This document shows, piece after piece, positions 1-7,702 of a stretch of DNA of 64,000 nt. The notes beneath the pieces were generated by a model. It was not told the origin of the DNA and ran no database searches. It saw nothing but the letters and a program-made list of their open reading frames with translations. The stretch spans positions 558,001 through 622,000 of the forward strand of contig NZ_CAKKMS010000001.1 of NCBI RefSeq assembly GCF_918698245.1, in the 5' to 3' direction. The position numbers and the translations under genes were made by a program. Position 1 is the first letter of the stretch, and every line of letters starts with the position of its first letter. Source of the DNA: Pedobacter sp. Bi126. Its GTDB lineage: Bacteria > Bacteroidota > Bacteroidia > Sphingobacteriales > Sphingobacteriaceae.

Positions 1-1
1 A

Positions 2-106
2 AGCGAAGAATCGAAAGAAAAATACCATATCGAAATAAAAACATCTTCAGGCGATTTACCTGAAGATGAAATTCATTTGGGTTATTTTAAACTAGATAAA
101 CTTTAA
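2..106 (+). CDS. 3' end of an unidentified gene (truncated by window edge)
   Basis: An open frame runs from the window start and stops at TAA 104-106. The visible 34 residues are polar and end in GYFKLDKL. No family can be named from this tail. It converges on the reverse-strand DUF4350-like gene with only 5 bases between the two stops. The start and most of the protein lie outside the window. Confidence 0.55.
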   Translation, partial: SEESKEKYHIEIKTSSGDLPEDEIHLGYFKLDKL

Positions 107-111
107 TAGCG

Positions 112-903
112 TTATTTTTTCGAAAGTTTTTTTAACCACGCCACTACATCAGCAGCTGCTTTATCATTTTCGAAACCCATTTCTTTTGGTAAACGTCCGT
201 TAACATATTCATCGTACAGCCATGGGTCGGCAATGGCAATTACTGTTCCTTTACCATATTTAGCCGAAGCAATAACTGTTGCATTAGCCGCATTTTTCAA
301 AACAGGTTTTGCATCATTCTTGGTTTCAATAGCGCAAACGTCTTTCATAAATATTTTTTGTGCCGTTTTAAATACAGGGTTGTTTTTGGTAGAAATGGCA
401 CCATCTTCAAAATGTTTATCATCAATAACATGGTTTTGCATCTCATTGCTAAAGTGCATACCAAATACATTCGCTAGTTTATTGAAGTGTGGCAACTCAA
501 CGTTTGCACTATCGTTAGCAAACATTACCAATATGCCTCCTTGTTTTACCCATGCAGAAATTTCTGTAATATCTGCTGCCTGTATATAATTTGGTTTTGG
601 ATTTTCTTTTGGTCGGTCAGGATCTACAATTAGATATACATCAGTTCCTTTTAGCTTGGCTGCAGTAGGGGCTGTTTCTAAAGAATCTAACTTAAAGCCT
701 TGTTTCTTAAAAATGTTTCCTAAAATAAAGAAATTCCCATAATCGCTTTTGCCCCATAAATAATGAAAACGCTCTACCTCTCCAGCTTTATTTTTTCGGG
801 TTTCGCGATTAAAAAAATAATCTAAAGTAACGGTTTGTGCACTCGCCAGAACAGATGAGCAGATTAAAATAGAAAGTGTGCAAACTCTAAAAAGCATTTT
901 CAT
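112..903 (-). CDS. Secreted DUF4350/GATase-like protein
   Basis: This 263-residue protein starts with a clear signal peptide (residues 1-22, ending near ASAQ). The mature part resembles the DUF4350 / class I glutamine-amidotransferase-like fold: a strand-turn DVYLIVDPDRP near residue 90, an AWVKQGGILVMF segment near 118-129, and a late GKGTVIAIADPWLYD segment near 218-232. I recall similar domains attached to family 88/105 unsaturated glycuronyl hydrolases in Bacteroidota, but no hydrolase is fused here. No catalytic Cys-His-Glu triad is obvious, so a binding or structural role is as likely as catalysis. A possible -7 box (TACTTTTG, reverse strand 947-940) precedes it. The family assignment is from memory of motif layout. 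Confidence 0.6.
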   Translation of the reverse strand: MKMLFRVCTLSILICSSVLASAQTVTLDYFFNRETRKNKAGEVERFHYLWGKSDYGNFFILGNIFKKQGFKLDSLETAPTAAKLKGTDVYLIVDPDRPKENPKPNYIQAADITEISAWVKQGGILVMFANDSANVELPHFNKLANVFGMHFSNEMQNHVIDDKHFEDGAISTKNNPVFKTAQKIFMKDVCAIETKNDAKPVLKNAANATVIASAKYGKGTVIAIADPWLYDEYVNGRLPKEMGFENDKAAADVVAWLKKLSKK

Positions 904-1084
904 AAATTATATCGGGTTAAATTGTAAATATCAATAACCCAAAAGTATAAAATTTAACCATAATGAAATTGCGATAGTCAACGCTATAGGCATAATTAAG
1001 GATAAAACTTACTCAACGTAAAGCTAAATTGATTTACCACAACAAAAAAAATACCGTGCCACCCTTAAAATCAATATAACAGGT

Positions 1085-1231
1085 TTAGAGCCAATGCAGG
1101 TAATCTTGCTCTCCATCATTTTTTTTCTTATTTACTTTAAGGCGCTTTTTGTACAAAGCCACTAAAAAGAAAGCAATTATCAGAAAGGTAGCACCTATCT
1201 GCGCAATACTTTCTAAATCAAGATCGAACAT
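1085..1231 (-). CDS. 48-residue single-pass membrane microprotein
   Basis: A short reverse-strand ORF starts ATG at 1231 and stops TAA at 1087-1085. It encodes an acidic N-terminus (MFDLDLESIAQ), one hydrophobic helix (about residues 12-27, ATFLIIAFFLVALY) and a strongly basic tail beginning KKRLKVNKKK. This layout is typical of a small inner-membrane protein with the tail in the cytoplasm. It lies 25 bases downstream of the DUF1015 gene on the same strand, so it probably shares the serC-DUF1015 transcript. I do not recognise a family. The codon pattern and membrane topology make it more believable than a random ORF. Confidence 0.55.
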   Translation of the reverse strand: MFDLDLESIAQIGATFLIIAFFLVALYKKRLKVNKKKNDGEQDYLHWL

Positions 1232-1256
1232 ATCGTTTCTTTTATAGGTTTAACTA

Positions 1257-2378
1257 TTAATTTACCCTTACCTGTTCTCCTTTCGCCGTTATGGCCACCG
1301 GGCTACTCGCCATAAATCCCTGAGGGATCTTAGGCGCTATCCAGGTAGATTTGGGCGGCAAAAACTCACCCTTTTCTGCTGTAGTAATAAATGCATCCGC
1401 TGTCATCGGAAAAAGAGAAAAACCAATTGACGTTTCATCGTGGTTCAGCGCTTCAAGAAATTGAGACCATTTGCAATCCGGAAAGCAGACTAGTCTTTCG
1501 TCTTCCTTTGGTTTATTGATACCCAGCACGGCCGACAGGATTTTATTTTGTAAAATCACCGTATCTGGCACTTCTGACAGTGCAGTAGAAGCTTTATTTA
1601 AATCCAGTTGGTACCATTCGCCTTTAAAAAAAAGGCCTAACCTGTTCTTCTGATCAGGTTTATAAGCTTTGTTATTGGGAATTTTTGAGATATAATAATA
1701 AGCTTTCAGTTTTTCCATCAGCAGCGAATAAGAAATATCTACACCCGAAACCATTCTGTGAAAGGCACCTATCGAAATTACATCGGCAGAAACAAATAGC
1801 GAACTGATCTGCTGAGCTGTGTTTTTCTGCAACGAACAGGCAGCTTCCAAACGATGATGACCATCGGCAAGGTAAACCGCATGAAGTTTCATAAACGCTT
1901 CAACAAATTTTTCAATAACATCTTCTTCCAATACCTGATAAAGAAAATGTCCCATTTGCGACCATTCGCTTACCAAAGGTTTACGCGTACGCACCACAAA
2001 ATCGATAAGCGCATCTAAAGTTTTATCTTTTTTATGGACCAATAAAATTGGTGATTTTTGCGTTGCTTTATTTTTAAGATCTATTTTAAGTGATTCTACT
2101 TTCGACGATACCGTTTCTTCGTGCCTTTTTATTGCATTTACCGGTGTTTGAGAGAGATCGGTAGCTGCCCAAATCCCCCTCATTATACCAAATTCGCTAC
2201 GGAACTCGTAAATATAAATAGCAGGCCGATCATCCAAAGGACATCCGAATAGATTAAGCAGGTCTTCAAACGACAGCTGCTCATTTTTATGCACCTTACC
2301 GTTTACCTGATCAGAAATCATCAGATCAAAGATGTCTTTACCTGGCTGTAATGCCTTTAATGGAGAGATTTTTATCAT
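1257..2378 (-). CDS. DUF1015 family protein
   Basis: This 373-residue soluble protein has the DUF1015 layout: an N-terminal MIKISPLKALQPGKD, a central motif LADGHHRLEAA (about residues 170-180) and a GAFHRMV segment near 205. The DGHHR motif resembles ParB/sulfiredoxin-like nucleotide-binding signatures, but the biochemical role of DUF1015 is unknown. It follows serC by 11 bases on the same strand, so the two are almost certainly co-transcribed. In many Bacteroidota, as I recall, serC, serA and DUF1015 form one cluster; here serA is absent. This suggests a link to serine biosynthesis, by context only. Confidence 0.8.
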   Translation of the reverse strand: MIKISPLKALQPGKDIFDLMISDQVNGKVHKNEQLSFEDLLNLFGCPLDDRPAIYIYEFRSEFGIMRGIWAATDLSQTPVNAIKRHEETVSSKVESLKIDLKNKATQKSPILLVHKKDKTLDALIDFVVRTRKPLVSEWSQMGHFLYQVLEEDVIEKFVEAFMKLHAVYLADGHHRLEAACSLQKNTAQQISSLFVSADVISIGAFHRMVSGVDISYSLLMEKLKAYYYISKIPNNKAYKPDQKNRLGLFFKGEWYQLDLNKASTALSEVPDTVILQNKILSAVLGINKPKEDERLVCFPDCKWSQFLEALNHDETSIGFSLFPMTADAFITTAEKGEFLPPKSTWIAPKIPQGFMASSPVAITAKGEQVRVN

Positions 2379-2389
2379 CGTTTAACGGA

Positions 2390-3487
2390 TTATTCGAGTT
2401 CAAGAACTGTTTTATCACTGTATATTTTTTCAAAACTGACCATTGCATTTACCAATACTTCAACGCTCGATAATGGAAGCGCATTGTAAAGTGAAGCCCT
2501 AAATCCACCAACTGTTCTATAGCCTTTTATGCCTACAATTCCCTGGTCTGCTGCAAATTTTAAAAACCCGGTCTCTACCTCTTTGTTAATGGCTAAGAAA
2601 GTAACGTTCATTCGAGAACGATGCTCAACATCGGCCGTACCGTAAAAAAGCGGATTCCGGTCTATTTCGGCATATAATAATTTTGCTTTTTCTATATTTC
2701 TTTGTTCTATTCCACTAACACCACCCTGATCTTTCAGCCACAATAAATTAAGCATGGCCACATAAATAGAAAAAACCGGTGGTGTATTGTACATGCTCAT
2801 ATTATCGCGGAATACCCGATAATCCAACATTGACGGGATTTCTTTTTTGGCCTGGTTAAGGAATTCATTTTTAGCAATGACCAAGGTCATCCCAGCTGGC
2901 CCCATATTCTTTTGCGCTCCTGCATAAATAAGATCAAAATCGGTGATGTTAATTTTTCTGGAAAAAATATCTGATGACATATCGCATATAAACGGCACAC
3001 CCGCAGTAGGGAAATCAAATATTTCTGTCCCCTCAATCGTATTATTTGAAGTACAATGCAGGTATGCAGCTTGCTTATCGTTATTAAACTCAGCTGGGAT
3101 ATAAGCATAATCTTTATCTTTCGAAGAAGCCACGATCTCTACTTCGCCAAACAAATTGGCCTCTTTAATGGCTTTTTGCGCAAAATATCCTGTATCAAGA
3201 TAAGCAGCTTTTTTTCCTTCACTCAAAAAATTCATCGGAACCATAGCAAATTGTGTACTGGCCCCACCCTGTAAAAAAAGCACCGAATACTGATCTGGAA
3301 CAGACAATAACTCGCGCACCAAAAGCTGAGTTTTAAGTACCACATCTTCAAATTCTGATGATCGATGAGAAACTTCTAAAATAGATAAACCCATCCCTCC
3401 CCAATTGATTACGGCCTGAGCAGCTTGCTCCATTACAGATGACGGCAATATGCATGGGCCGGCACCGAAATTGTGTTTTTTATGCAT
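2390..3487 (-). CDS. serC: Phosphoserine aminotransferase
   Basis: SerC converts 3-phosphohydroxypyruvate and glutamate to phosphoserine and 2-oxoglutarate in serine biosynthesis, and serves PLP synthesis in some bacteria. The 365-residue product has the usual SerC length and opening (NFGAGPCILPSSV), the LQGGASTQF phosphate/PLP loop near residue 73-82, and the PLP-lysine motif AGAQKNMGPAG near residues 188-200. It leads the operon with DUF1015 and is divergent from the Lrp/AsnC regulator 324 bases away. A site resembling the Lrp-gene repeats (TTTACACTATAATT, reverse strand 3525-3512) lies just upstream, so control by that regulator is plausible. Confidence 0.93.
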   Translation of the reverse strand: MHKKHNFGAGPCILPSSVMEQAAQAVINWGGMGLSILEVSHRSSEFEDVVLKTQLLVRELLSVPDQYSVLFLQGGASTQFAMVPMNFLSEGKKAAYLDTGYFAQKAIKEANLFGEVEIVASSKDKDYAYIPAEFNNDKQAAYLHCTSNNTIEGTEIFDFPTAGVPFICDMSSDIFSRKINITDFDLIYAGAQKNMGPAGMTLVIAKNEFLNQAKKEIPSMLDYRVFRDNMSMYNTPPVFSIYVAMLNLLWLKDQGGVSGIEQRNIEKAKLLYAEIDRNPLFYGTADVEHRSRMNVTFLAINKEVETGFLKFAADQGIVGIKGYRTVGGFRASLYNALPLSSVEVLVNAMVSFEKIYSDKTVLELE

Positions 3488-3811
3488 GAGAAAAATAATA
3501 TTCGGTTAAATTAATTATAGTGTAAAGATCAGTAGTTAAGCAAATTATACCGCAACAACTTATTTTTTTGGTAAAAATTATTTTTTATCAAACCCTAAAC
3601 ATCCTAAAAATTTGGTTTATCATATCAGGAAAATAAGCTGACAGAATATAATTTTTATTCCCGCTCCATAATTTCCACCATTATTGTAATATATACACTA
3701 AGTATGTTTTTAAAAAACGAGAATAAATTAACCTAAATATACCTTATTTTAACTATTTTTAGGCTTTACAAAGGCGAACAAAAAAGAAACAATTATACAC
3801 TAAGTATTTAC
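3488..3811. promoter_or_regulatory. Divergent serC / Lrp regulatory region with repeated 14-bp operator
   Basis: This 324-base AT-rich gap lies between serC and the Lrp/AsnC gene. It contains two identical copies of TATACACTAAGTAT at 3692-3705 and 3794-3807, whose core ATAC-N5-GTAT is an inverted repeat. The second ends 4 bases before the Lrp start codon. A related sequence sits near serC at 3512-3525 in the opposite orientation. The dyad and placement fit an Lrp-type operator giving autorepression and serC control. I see no convincing -33/-7 pair. Confidence 0.55.
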
Positions 3812-4279
3812 ATGCAACCTCAAAAAGTTGATCAGACTGATATCGAAATCCTAAATCTTTTACAACGTGATGGATTATTAACCTATAAAGAAGTTTCGGG
3901 AAAGCTTAGAAAAAGCATGTCCCATATTGTAGACCGCATTAAAAAACTGCGGTCAAATGGCTACATCAAATCAACAGTTGCCATTGTAGACATCGATAAA
4001 CTGAGGTCGCATTTTATAGCCTTTCCGCACATTCAGCTTACCACACATTCGGAAGATATTGTAAGGGCATTTAAGGCCGAAATGGAAAAATACACAGAAG
4101 TGATGGAATGTTATCACCTTACCGGGCATTTCGATTTTATGCTTAAAGTAGCCATGCCCGATATGGTCTCTTACAACAATTTCCTGAGAGATAATATAGG
4201 CGCACTGGCTTATGTTGGCAATATTCAGAGCTTTTTGGTGCTTAATCAATCTAAAGCCGAAACCGCGTATGCTTTGTAG
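3812..4279 (+). CDS. Lrp/AsnC family transcriptional regulator
   Basis: The 155-residue protein has the standard Lrp/AsnC plan: an N-terminal winged-helix DNA-binding domain (QTDIEILNLLQRDGLLTYKEV, then the recognition helix around SMSHIVDRIKKLRSNGYI, residues 8-55) and a C-terminal ligand-binding RAM domain (about 70-145) with the family pattern VMECYHLTGHFDFMLKV. Lrp proteins form octamers that sense amino acids. It is divergent from serC, so an amino-acid-responsive role there is likely. The start at 3812 is the ATG directly after the second operator-like repeat, which leaves no room for a normal ribosome site and hints at strong autorepression or a leader-poor message. Confidence 0.9.
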   Translation: MQPQKVDQTDIEILNLLQRDGLLTYKEVSGKLRKSMSHIVDRIKKLRSNGYIKSTVAIVDIDKLRSHFIAFPHIQLTTHSEDIVRAFKAEMEKYTEVMECYHLTGHFDFMLKVAMPDMVSYNNFLRDNIGALAYVGNIQSFLVLNQSKAETAYAL

Positions 4280-4315
4280 ACTGGTTAACCGGTTAATCGA
4301 TTCCAAATTAGCTGC

Positions 4316-4921
4316 CTAATCCTCAATATCCAGTTTGAAGTGGTCTAATAAACCCGAAAGGTTAGTGGATGAAAATCTAGCTTTTTTCATGTTGTTCAAC
4401 GCGGGGTCGAAAGAAAAATTCCTTGCGGTGCGGAAATCAGTTTTTTCCAGAATTGTGCGGTTAAAAGAGGTTGCCGTGAGGTCGCAATTATTAAAAACAG
4501 CTGAAGATAAATCGGCAGATTCGAAATCGACTTCCTTTAGCGAGCAGTTAATAAAATTCGTTTTCCTGAGCTTGGCACCATAAAAAACAGAATAATCCAA
4601 AATACAACCCTTAAAAGAAAAGGAGAACATAAATTTATTGCAGGTAGAAAAATCAATACCCAGTATTTTACAGTCTGTGAATGTAATGTTACTAAAACCT
4701 GTACCTGTTACCTGAGTGAGCGAGAAATTACAATGGTTAAATTCACAGTCAACAAAATCGTTATGGCTTAAGTTGCTTTTAGAAAAATCGCACCTTATAA
4801 ATTCACACTTAATAAACTCTCGCTTTTGCAGCTGTTTACCCGCGTAATTGATATCGGTAAAAATTTTATTTTGATGAACGGTTGTTTCGCTGGGTTCTTG
4901 CATAAAATTATAGTTTGACAA
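4316..4921 (-). CDS. Pentapeptide-repeat protein
   Basis: The 201-residue protein is dominated by pentapeptide repeats of the A(D/N)LXX or FxxCxF kind, for example FIKCEFIRCDFSKSNL near residues 36-51 and the later ADLSSAVFNNCDL. Such proteins fold as a right-handed quadrilateral beta helix. Some (Qnr, MfpA) mimic DNA and protect gyrase; most have no known role. Cysteine at alternating repeat positions is reminiscent of the Qnr layout, but I see no basis for calling resistance. It converges on the Lrp gene and is 25 bases downstream of the TetR gene on the same strand. Confidence 0.85.
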   Translation of the reverse strand: MSNYNFMQEPSETTVHQNKIFTDINYAGKQLQKREFIKCEFIRCDFSKSNLSHNDFVDCEFNHCNFSLTQVTGTGFSNITFTDCKILGIDFSTCNKFMFSFSFKGCILDYSVFYGAKLRKTNFINCSLKEVDFESADLSSAVFNNCDLTATSFNRTILEKTDFRTARNFSFDPALNNMKKARFSSTNLSGLLDHFKLDIED

Positions 4922-4946
4922 CTGTGGCAGAAAAAGATATTTCAGC

Positions 4947-5492
4947 TTAAAGTTTAATGAGCGTTTCTAAAATCCGTTGCTTTTTCTTGTCACTGATATC
5001 ATAAACTCCAAGGTTATCCGAATACCATAATCCATCGGCAACAAGCATCACAATCAGGTGTTTTATGCCCTGCTCGCTATCATCACCATGACCAATGTGC
5101 GTACTAAACCATTCACCCCAGCCTTTACGGTACGCTGGATTGATGAGAATAACCTGAGTAATAATTTTCATCGTTCTTCTATAAAACAGGTCGTTACTTT
5201 TACCAATAATAAAGCGCAGGAAAGCCAAACTTCCCACCTCCTTACCCGACGACTTTTTTTCTTCTACAATCCACTCAGTAAGCTCGACCAAACTTTGGTT
5301 CATCAATTCTTTTAGCAGATCTTCTTTGTTACGGAAATGGTGGATAATCCCCCCCTTGCTCAAACCCGTTTTATCGGCAATTGCCTGAAACGTAACACGA
5401 TGCCAATCTGATGCGCCGATTTCTGCCGCTGCTGCTAAAATAAGTTGTTTGCTTACCTCAGGCTCTTTTTTTCTTTTATAGGGGTTTTCCAT
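4947..5492 (-). CDS. TetR/AcrR family repressor
   Basis: The 181-residue protein has a TetR DNA-binding domain at residues 10-60 (VSKQLILAAAAEIGA, then AIADKTGLSKGGIIHHFRNKEDLL), followed by a variable helical ligand domain. It is divergent from a small HMA-like gene. An almost perfect 14-bp palindrome (5504-5517) lies 11 bases upstream of its start codon and overlaps the -33 box of the divergent promoter, so it probably represses both its own gene and the neighbour. The pentapeptide-repeat gene follows it and may be co-transcribed. The ligand cannot be inferred. Confidence 0.9.
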   Translation of the reverse strand: MENPYKRKKEPEVSKQLILAAAAEIGASDWHRVTFQAIADKTGLSKGGIIHHFRNKEDLLKELMNQSLVELTEWIVEEKKSSGKEVGSLAFLRFIIGKSNDLFYRRTMKIITQVILINPAYRKGWGEWFSTHIGHGDDSEQGIKHLIVMLVADGLWYSDNLGVYDISDKKKQRILETLIKL

Positions 5493-5503
5493 ACAACAAA
5501 GAT

Positions 5504-5543
5504 ACCGAACGTTTGGTTTGTTTACAAATTATTATTACGTTTG
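5504..5543 (+). promoter_or_regulatory. Bacteroidota promoter with overlapping TetR operator
   Basis: A -33 box TTTG (5512-5515), a 20-base spacer and a -7 box TACGTTTG (5536-5543, consensus TAnnTTTG) form a good Bacteroidota sigma-ABfr type promoter for the gene at 5609. The palindrome ACCGAACGTTTGGT (5504-5517, one mismatched pair) covers the -33 box and fits a TetR dimer site. Confidence 0.65.
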
Positions 5544-5608
5544 CATAGACAAAAGATCAGCTTCAGCTATGGATTGATCTTGAAAATCCATTAACTATTC
5601 CTAAAAAT

Positions 5609-5854
5609 ATGTCCAGATACGTCACCATCATCTCTACCATTATCGAAAATGCAAACGATAAGAGTCTTGTTGCCCTGGCCATTGCAGGCTTGGATGGCGT
5701 TTCTGAATGGTCTATCGATCTGGACGACATTGACAAAGTAATACGGATTGTTTCAGTGTGGGATATCAGTACAGCATGTTGCGAAAAATTGGCGCTGTTT
5801 GGGATAAAAGCATCGGTAATGCAGATTTTTGATGATCGTTATCACCTGATGTAG
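5609..5854 (+). CDS. Small HMA-like protein lacking metal ligands
   Basis: This 81-residue protein has a predicted beta-alpha-beta-beta-alpha-beta pattern like heavy-metal-associated (HMA) domains: a first strand SRYVTIISTII, a helix DKSLVALAIAGLDGV, strands EWSIDLDDIDKVIRIV, a helix STACCEKLALFGI and a last strand SVMQIFD. The usual metal-binding MxCxxC loop is missing; the only cysteines are the CC pair inside the second helix. It may therefore be a non-metal ferredoxin-fold protein. It is divergent from, and probably repressed by, the TetR gene through the operator at 5504-5517. The fold call rests on pattern only. Confidence 0.6.
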   Translation: MSRYVTIISTIIENANDKSLVALAIAGLDGVSEWSIDLDDIDKVIRIVSVWDISTACCEKLALFGIKASVMQIFDDRYHLM

Positions 5855-5865
5855 TGCGCTAAACC

Positions 5866-5887
5866 TGTCAGATGGTAACATCTGACA
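5866..5887. terminator. Hairpin between convergent genes
   Basis: A perfect 9-bp stem (TGTCAGATG / CATCTGACA) with a GTAA loop sits 12 bases after the HMA-like stop and 36 bases after the DUF4159 stop. No T-run follows on either strand, so it may be a bidirectional transcript end or a short REP-like palindrome. Confidence 0.5.
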
Positions 5888-5922
5888 ACACGAAAAAACA
5901 GTCAACTGGAAATTGCCAATTG

Positions 5923-6555
5923 CTAACTGTTTATCCCCATGGCGTACAGGATAATATTTACGCCGAACTTGGTATTGTCTTCAGCTAAAAAACGTTTGTT
6001 CCTGAAATCGTAATCCCATTCGCAACCATAATCTTTATTGCTATAAAGCACTCCTATCCTATTGTTAATGGTAATTGCTTTCAGGTAATCGTGCACAAGA
6101 TCATCGCCCCAGCCGTTTAACTCGAAAGAAGTGGTTGGTGGTCCCTTCTCAAACTTAAAGAAAGAACTATAAATACCATGGTTATTAGGGATTTTCTTCA
6201 AAGCCTGAGGGCCAAAAAGGTTGCTCATTTGTGTTTCGAACGAACGGGCAAATAAACCATCAATATCATGATTGCAATCATCTACAAAAACGAAACCTCC
6301 GTTATGCACATAGGTTTTAAAATTTACTGCTTCTTGCTGACTAAATTGAACCAGTTTGTGCCCGCTTAAATAACAGAAAGGATATTTAAATAAATCGCGG
6401 CTGCTCAGCTCTACAATTTTCTCTTCTTCATCCAACGGAATGGTTGTATACTCGAGAAGAGAATTTAAGAGGTTAGAAGGCATGCGTTGATCGGTATCCC
6501 AATCGCCTGAATTATATTTTAACCTCGCAAATGTAAATTTAGCTCTCTGCATCAC
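5923..6555 (-). CDS. DUF4159 family protein
   Basis: The 210-residue protein matches the DUF4159 plan: the opening KFTFARLKYNSGDWD, then the segment FCYLSGHKLVQFSQQEAVNF and GGFVFVDDCNHD near residues 108-121, followed by LFARSFETQM. DUF4159 resembles a class I glutamine-amidotransferase-like fold, and its genes often accompany MoxR/DUF58/BatA clusters. Here it is divergent from the MoxR gene with about 100 bases between. No signal peptide is visible; many DUF4159 proteins do have one. Function is unknown. An alternative start two codons in is possible because of the MM opening. Confidence 0.8.
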   Translation of the reverse strand: MMQRAKFTFARLKYNSGDWDTDQRMPSNLLNSLLEYTTIPLDEEEKIVELSSRDLFKYPFCYLSGHKLVQFSQQEAVNFKTYVHNGGFVFVDDCNHDIDGLFARSFETQMSNLFGPQALKKIPNNHGIYSSFFKFEKGPPTTSFELNGWGDDLVHDYLKAITINNRIGVLYSNKDYGCEWDYDFRNKRFLAEDNTKFGVNIILYAMGINS

Positions 6556-6655
6556 CCTAAAATTACCTTCATTTTTTATTATTCTGCTTTTTTATCTTAA
6601 TTATCATGTAAATTTTTTGATATTCTTTTCTATAAGGCTAAAACTATCTATCAAT

Positions 6656-7702
6656 ATGCCCTATATTGAAGCACAATATCGTTATACTAAAAAATCAACC
6701 GTTTTGGAGCGTTCAGAAAGCAACCTAAAAATATTGATCGATAAGATCTCCCTTTTAAAAAGCGAAATACAAAAAGTAATTGTGGGTCAGGATGTGATCA
6801 TTGAAGAAATGCTGATCGCTTTAATGGCTGGCGGACATTGTTTACTGGAAGGTGTACCGGGTTTGGCAAAAACTTTAATGGTAAGAACAATGTCTCAGGC
6901 TTTAGATCTTTCTTTTAGAAGAATCCAGTTTACACCCGACTTAATGCCTACCGATATTGTGGGCACCGAAATATTGGAAGAAGACCACGTAACGGGAAAA
7001 CGTTTTTTTAAATTTAACAAAGGTCCTTTGTTTGCCAATATTATCCTGGCAGATGAGGTGAACAGAACGCCCCCAAAAACCCAATCGGCACTATTAGAGG
7101 CCATGCAGGAATTTGAAGTAACCTACGGTGGACAAACTTATCCTTTAGATCGGCCATTTTTTATTCTGGCTACGCAAAACCCGATTGAACAGGCCGGAAC
7201 TTACCCCCTGCCTGAAGCACAGTTAGACCGTTTTCTTTTGTACATCAAAATCGGTTACCCAACGGCAGCCGAAGAAACTCAGATTTTAAGCAGTACAACG
7301 GGCAGTAAAAAAGCGGTGGTCAACCCGATTATCGGTGCAGAAGAAATCAAAGAACTGCAGGCCATTACCCGCGAAGTAAGCATCAGCGATGATTTAATTA
7401 CTTATGTAAGCGAAATCATCCGCGCTACCCGACCTGATACCACCACTGTAAATTTTGTAAAAGAATGGGTGCGTTGGGGTGCAGGCCCAAGGGCCGGACA
7501 GGCACTGATTTTAACAGCAAAAGCAAGAGCCTTATTTAAAGGCAGGTATGCTGTAATAATGGAGGATTTACAGGCCATGGCTTATCCGGTACTTCGCCAT
7601 CGGGTATTGATGAATTTTAAGGCAGAAGCCGAAAATGTTTCATCCGATAAAGTTACAGAAGAACTGATTAAAGCCATTTCGAAACCAAAAGCCAATATTT
7701 AA
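6656..7702 (+). CDS. MoxR family AAA+ ATPase
   Basis: MoxR ATPases act as chaperone-like partners of vWA-domain proteins. The product has Walker A GVPGLAKT (about residues 66-73), Walker B ILADEVNR (about 130-137), the sensor region ATQNPIEQAGTYPLPEAQLDRF and the C-terminal lid domain. I place the start at ATG 6656; an upstream TTG at 6617 would add a hydrophobic extension that MoxR proteins do not normally carry. It is the first gene of a long forward cluster, and its stop overlaps the DUF58 start by one base, indicating translational coupling. Confidence 0.92.
   Translation: MPYIEAQYRYTKKSTVLERSESNLKILIDKISLLKSEIQKVIVGQDVIIEEMLIALMAGGHCLLEGVPGLAKTLMVRTMSQALDLSFRRIQFTPDLMPTDIVGTEILEEDHVTGKRFFKFNKGPLFANIILADEVNRTPPKTQSALLEAMQEFEVTYGGQTYPLDRPFFILATQNPIEQAGTYPLPEAQLDRFLLYIKIGYPTAAEETQILSSTTGSKKAVVNPIIGAEEIKELQAITREVSISDDLITYVSEIIRATRPDTTTVNFVKEWVRWGAGPRAGQALILTAKARALFKGRYAVIMEDLQAMAYPVLRHRVLMNFKAEAENVSSDKVTEELIKAISKPKANI

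Noticed and set aside
3971-4306. 111-residue reverse ORF opposite the Lrp gene
   Set aside because: Antisense shadow; the Lrp frame has both family domains.
4316-4921. Quinolone-resistance (Qnr) protein
   Set aside because: Pentapeptide repeats alone do not support that function, and overall sequence is not recognisably Qnr.
6617-6655. Upstream TTG start for MoxR
   Set aside because: It would add a hydrophobic stretch not seen in MoxR proteins; ATG 6656 fits better.
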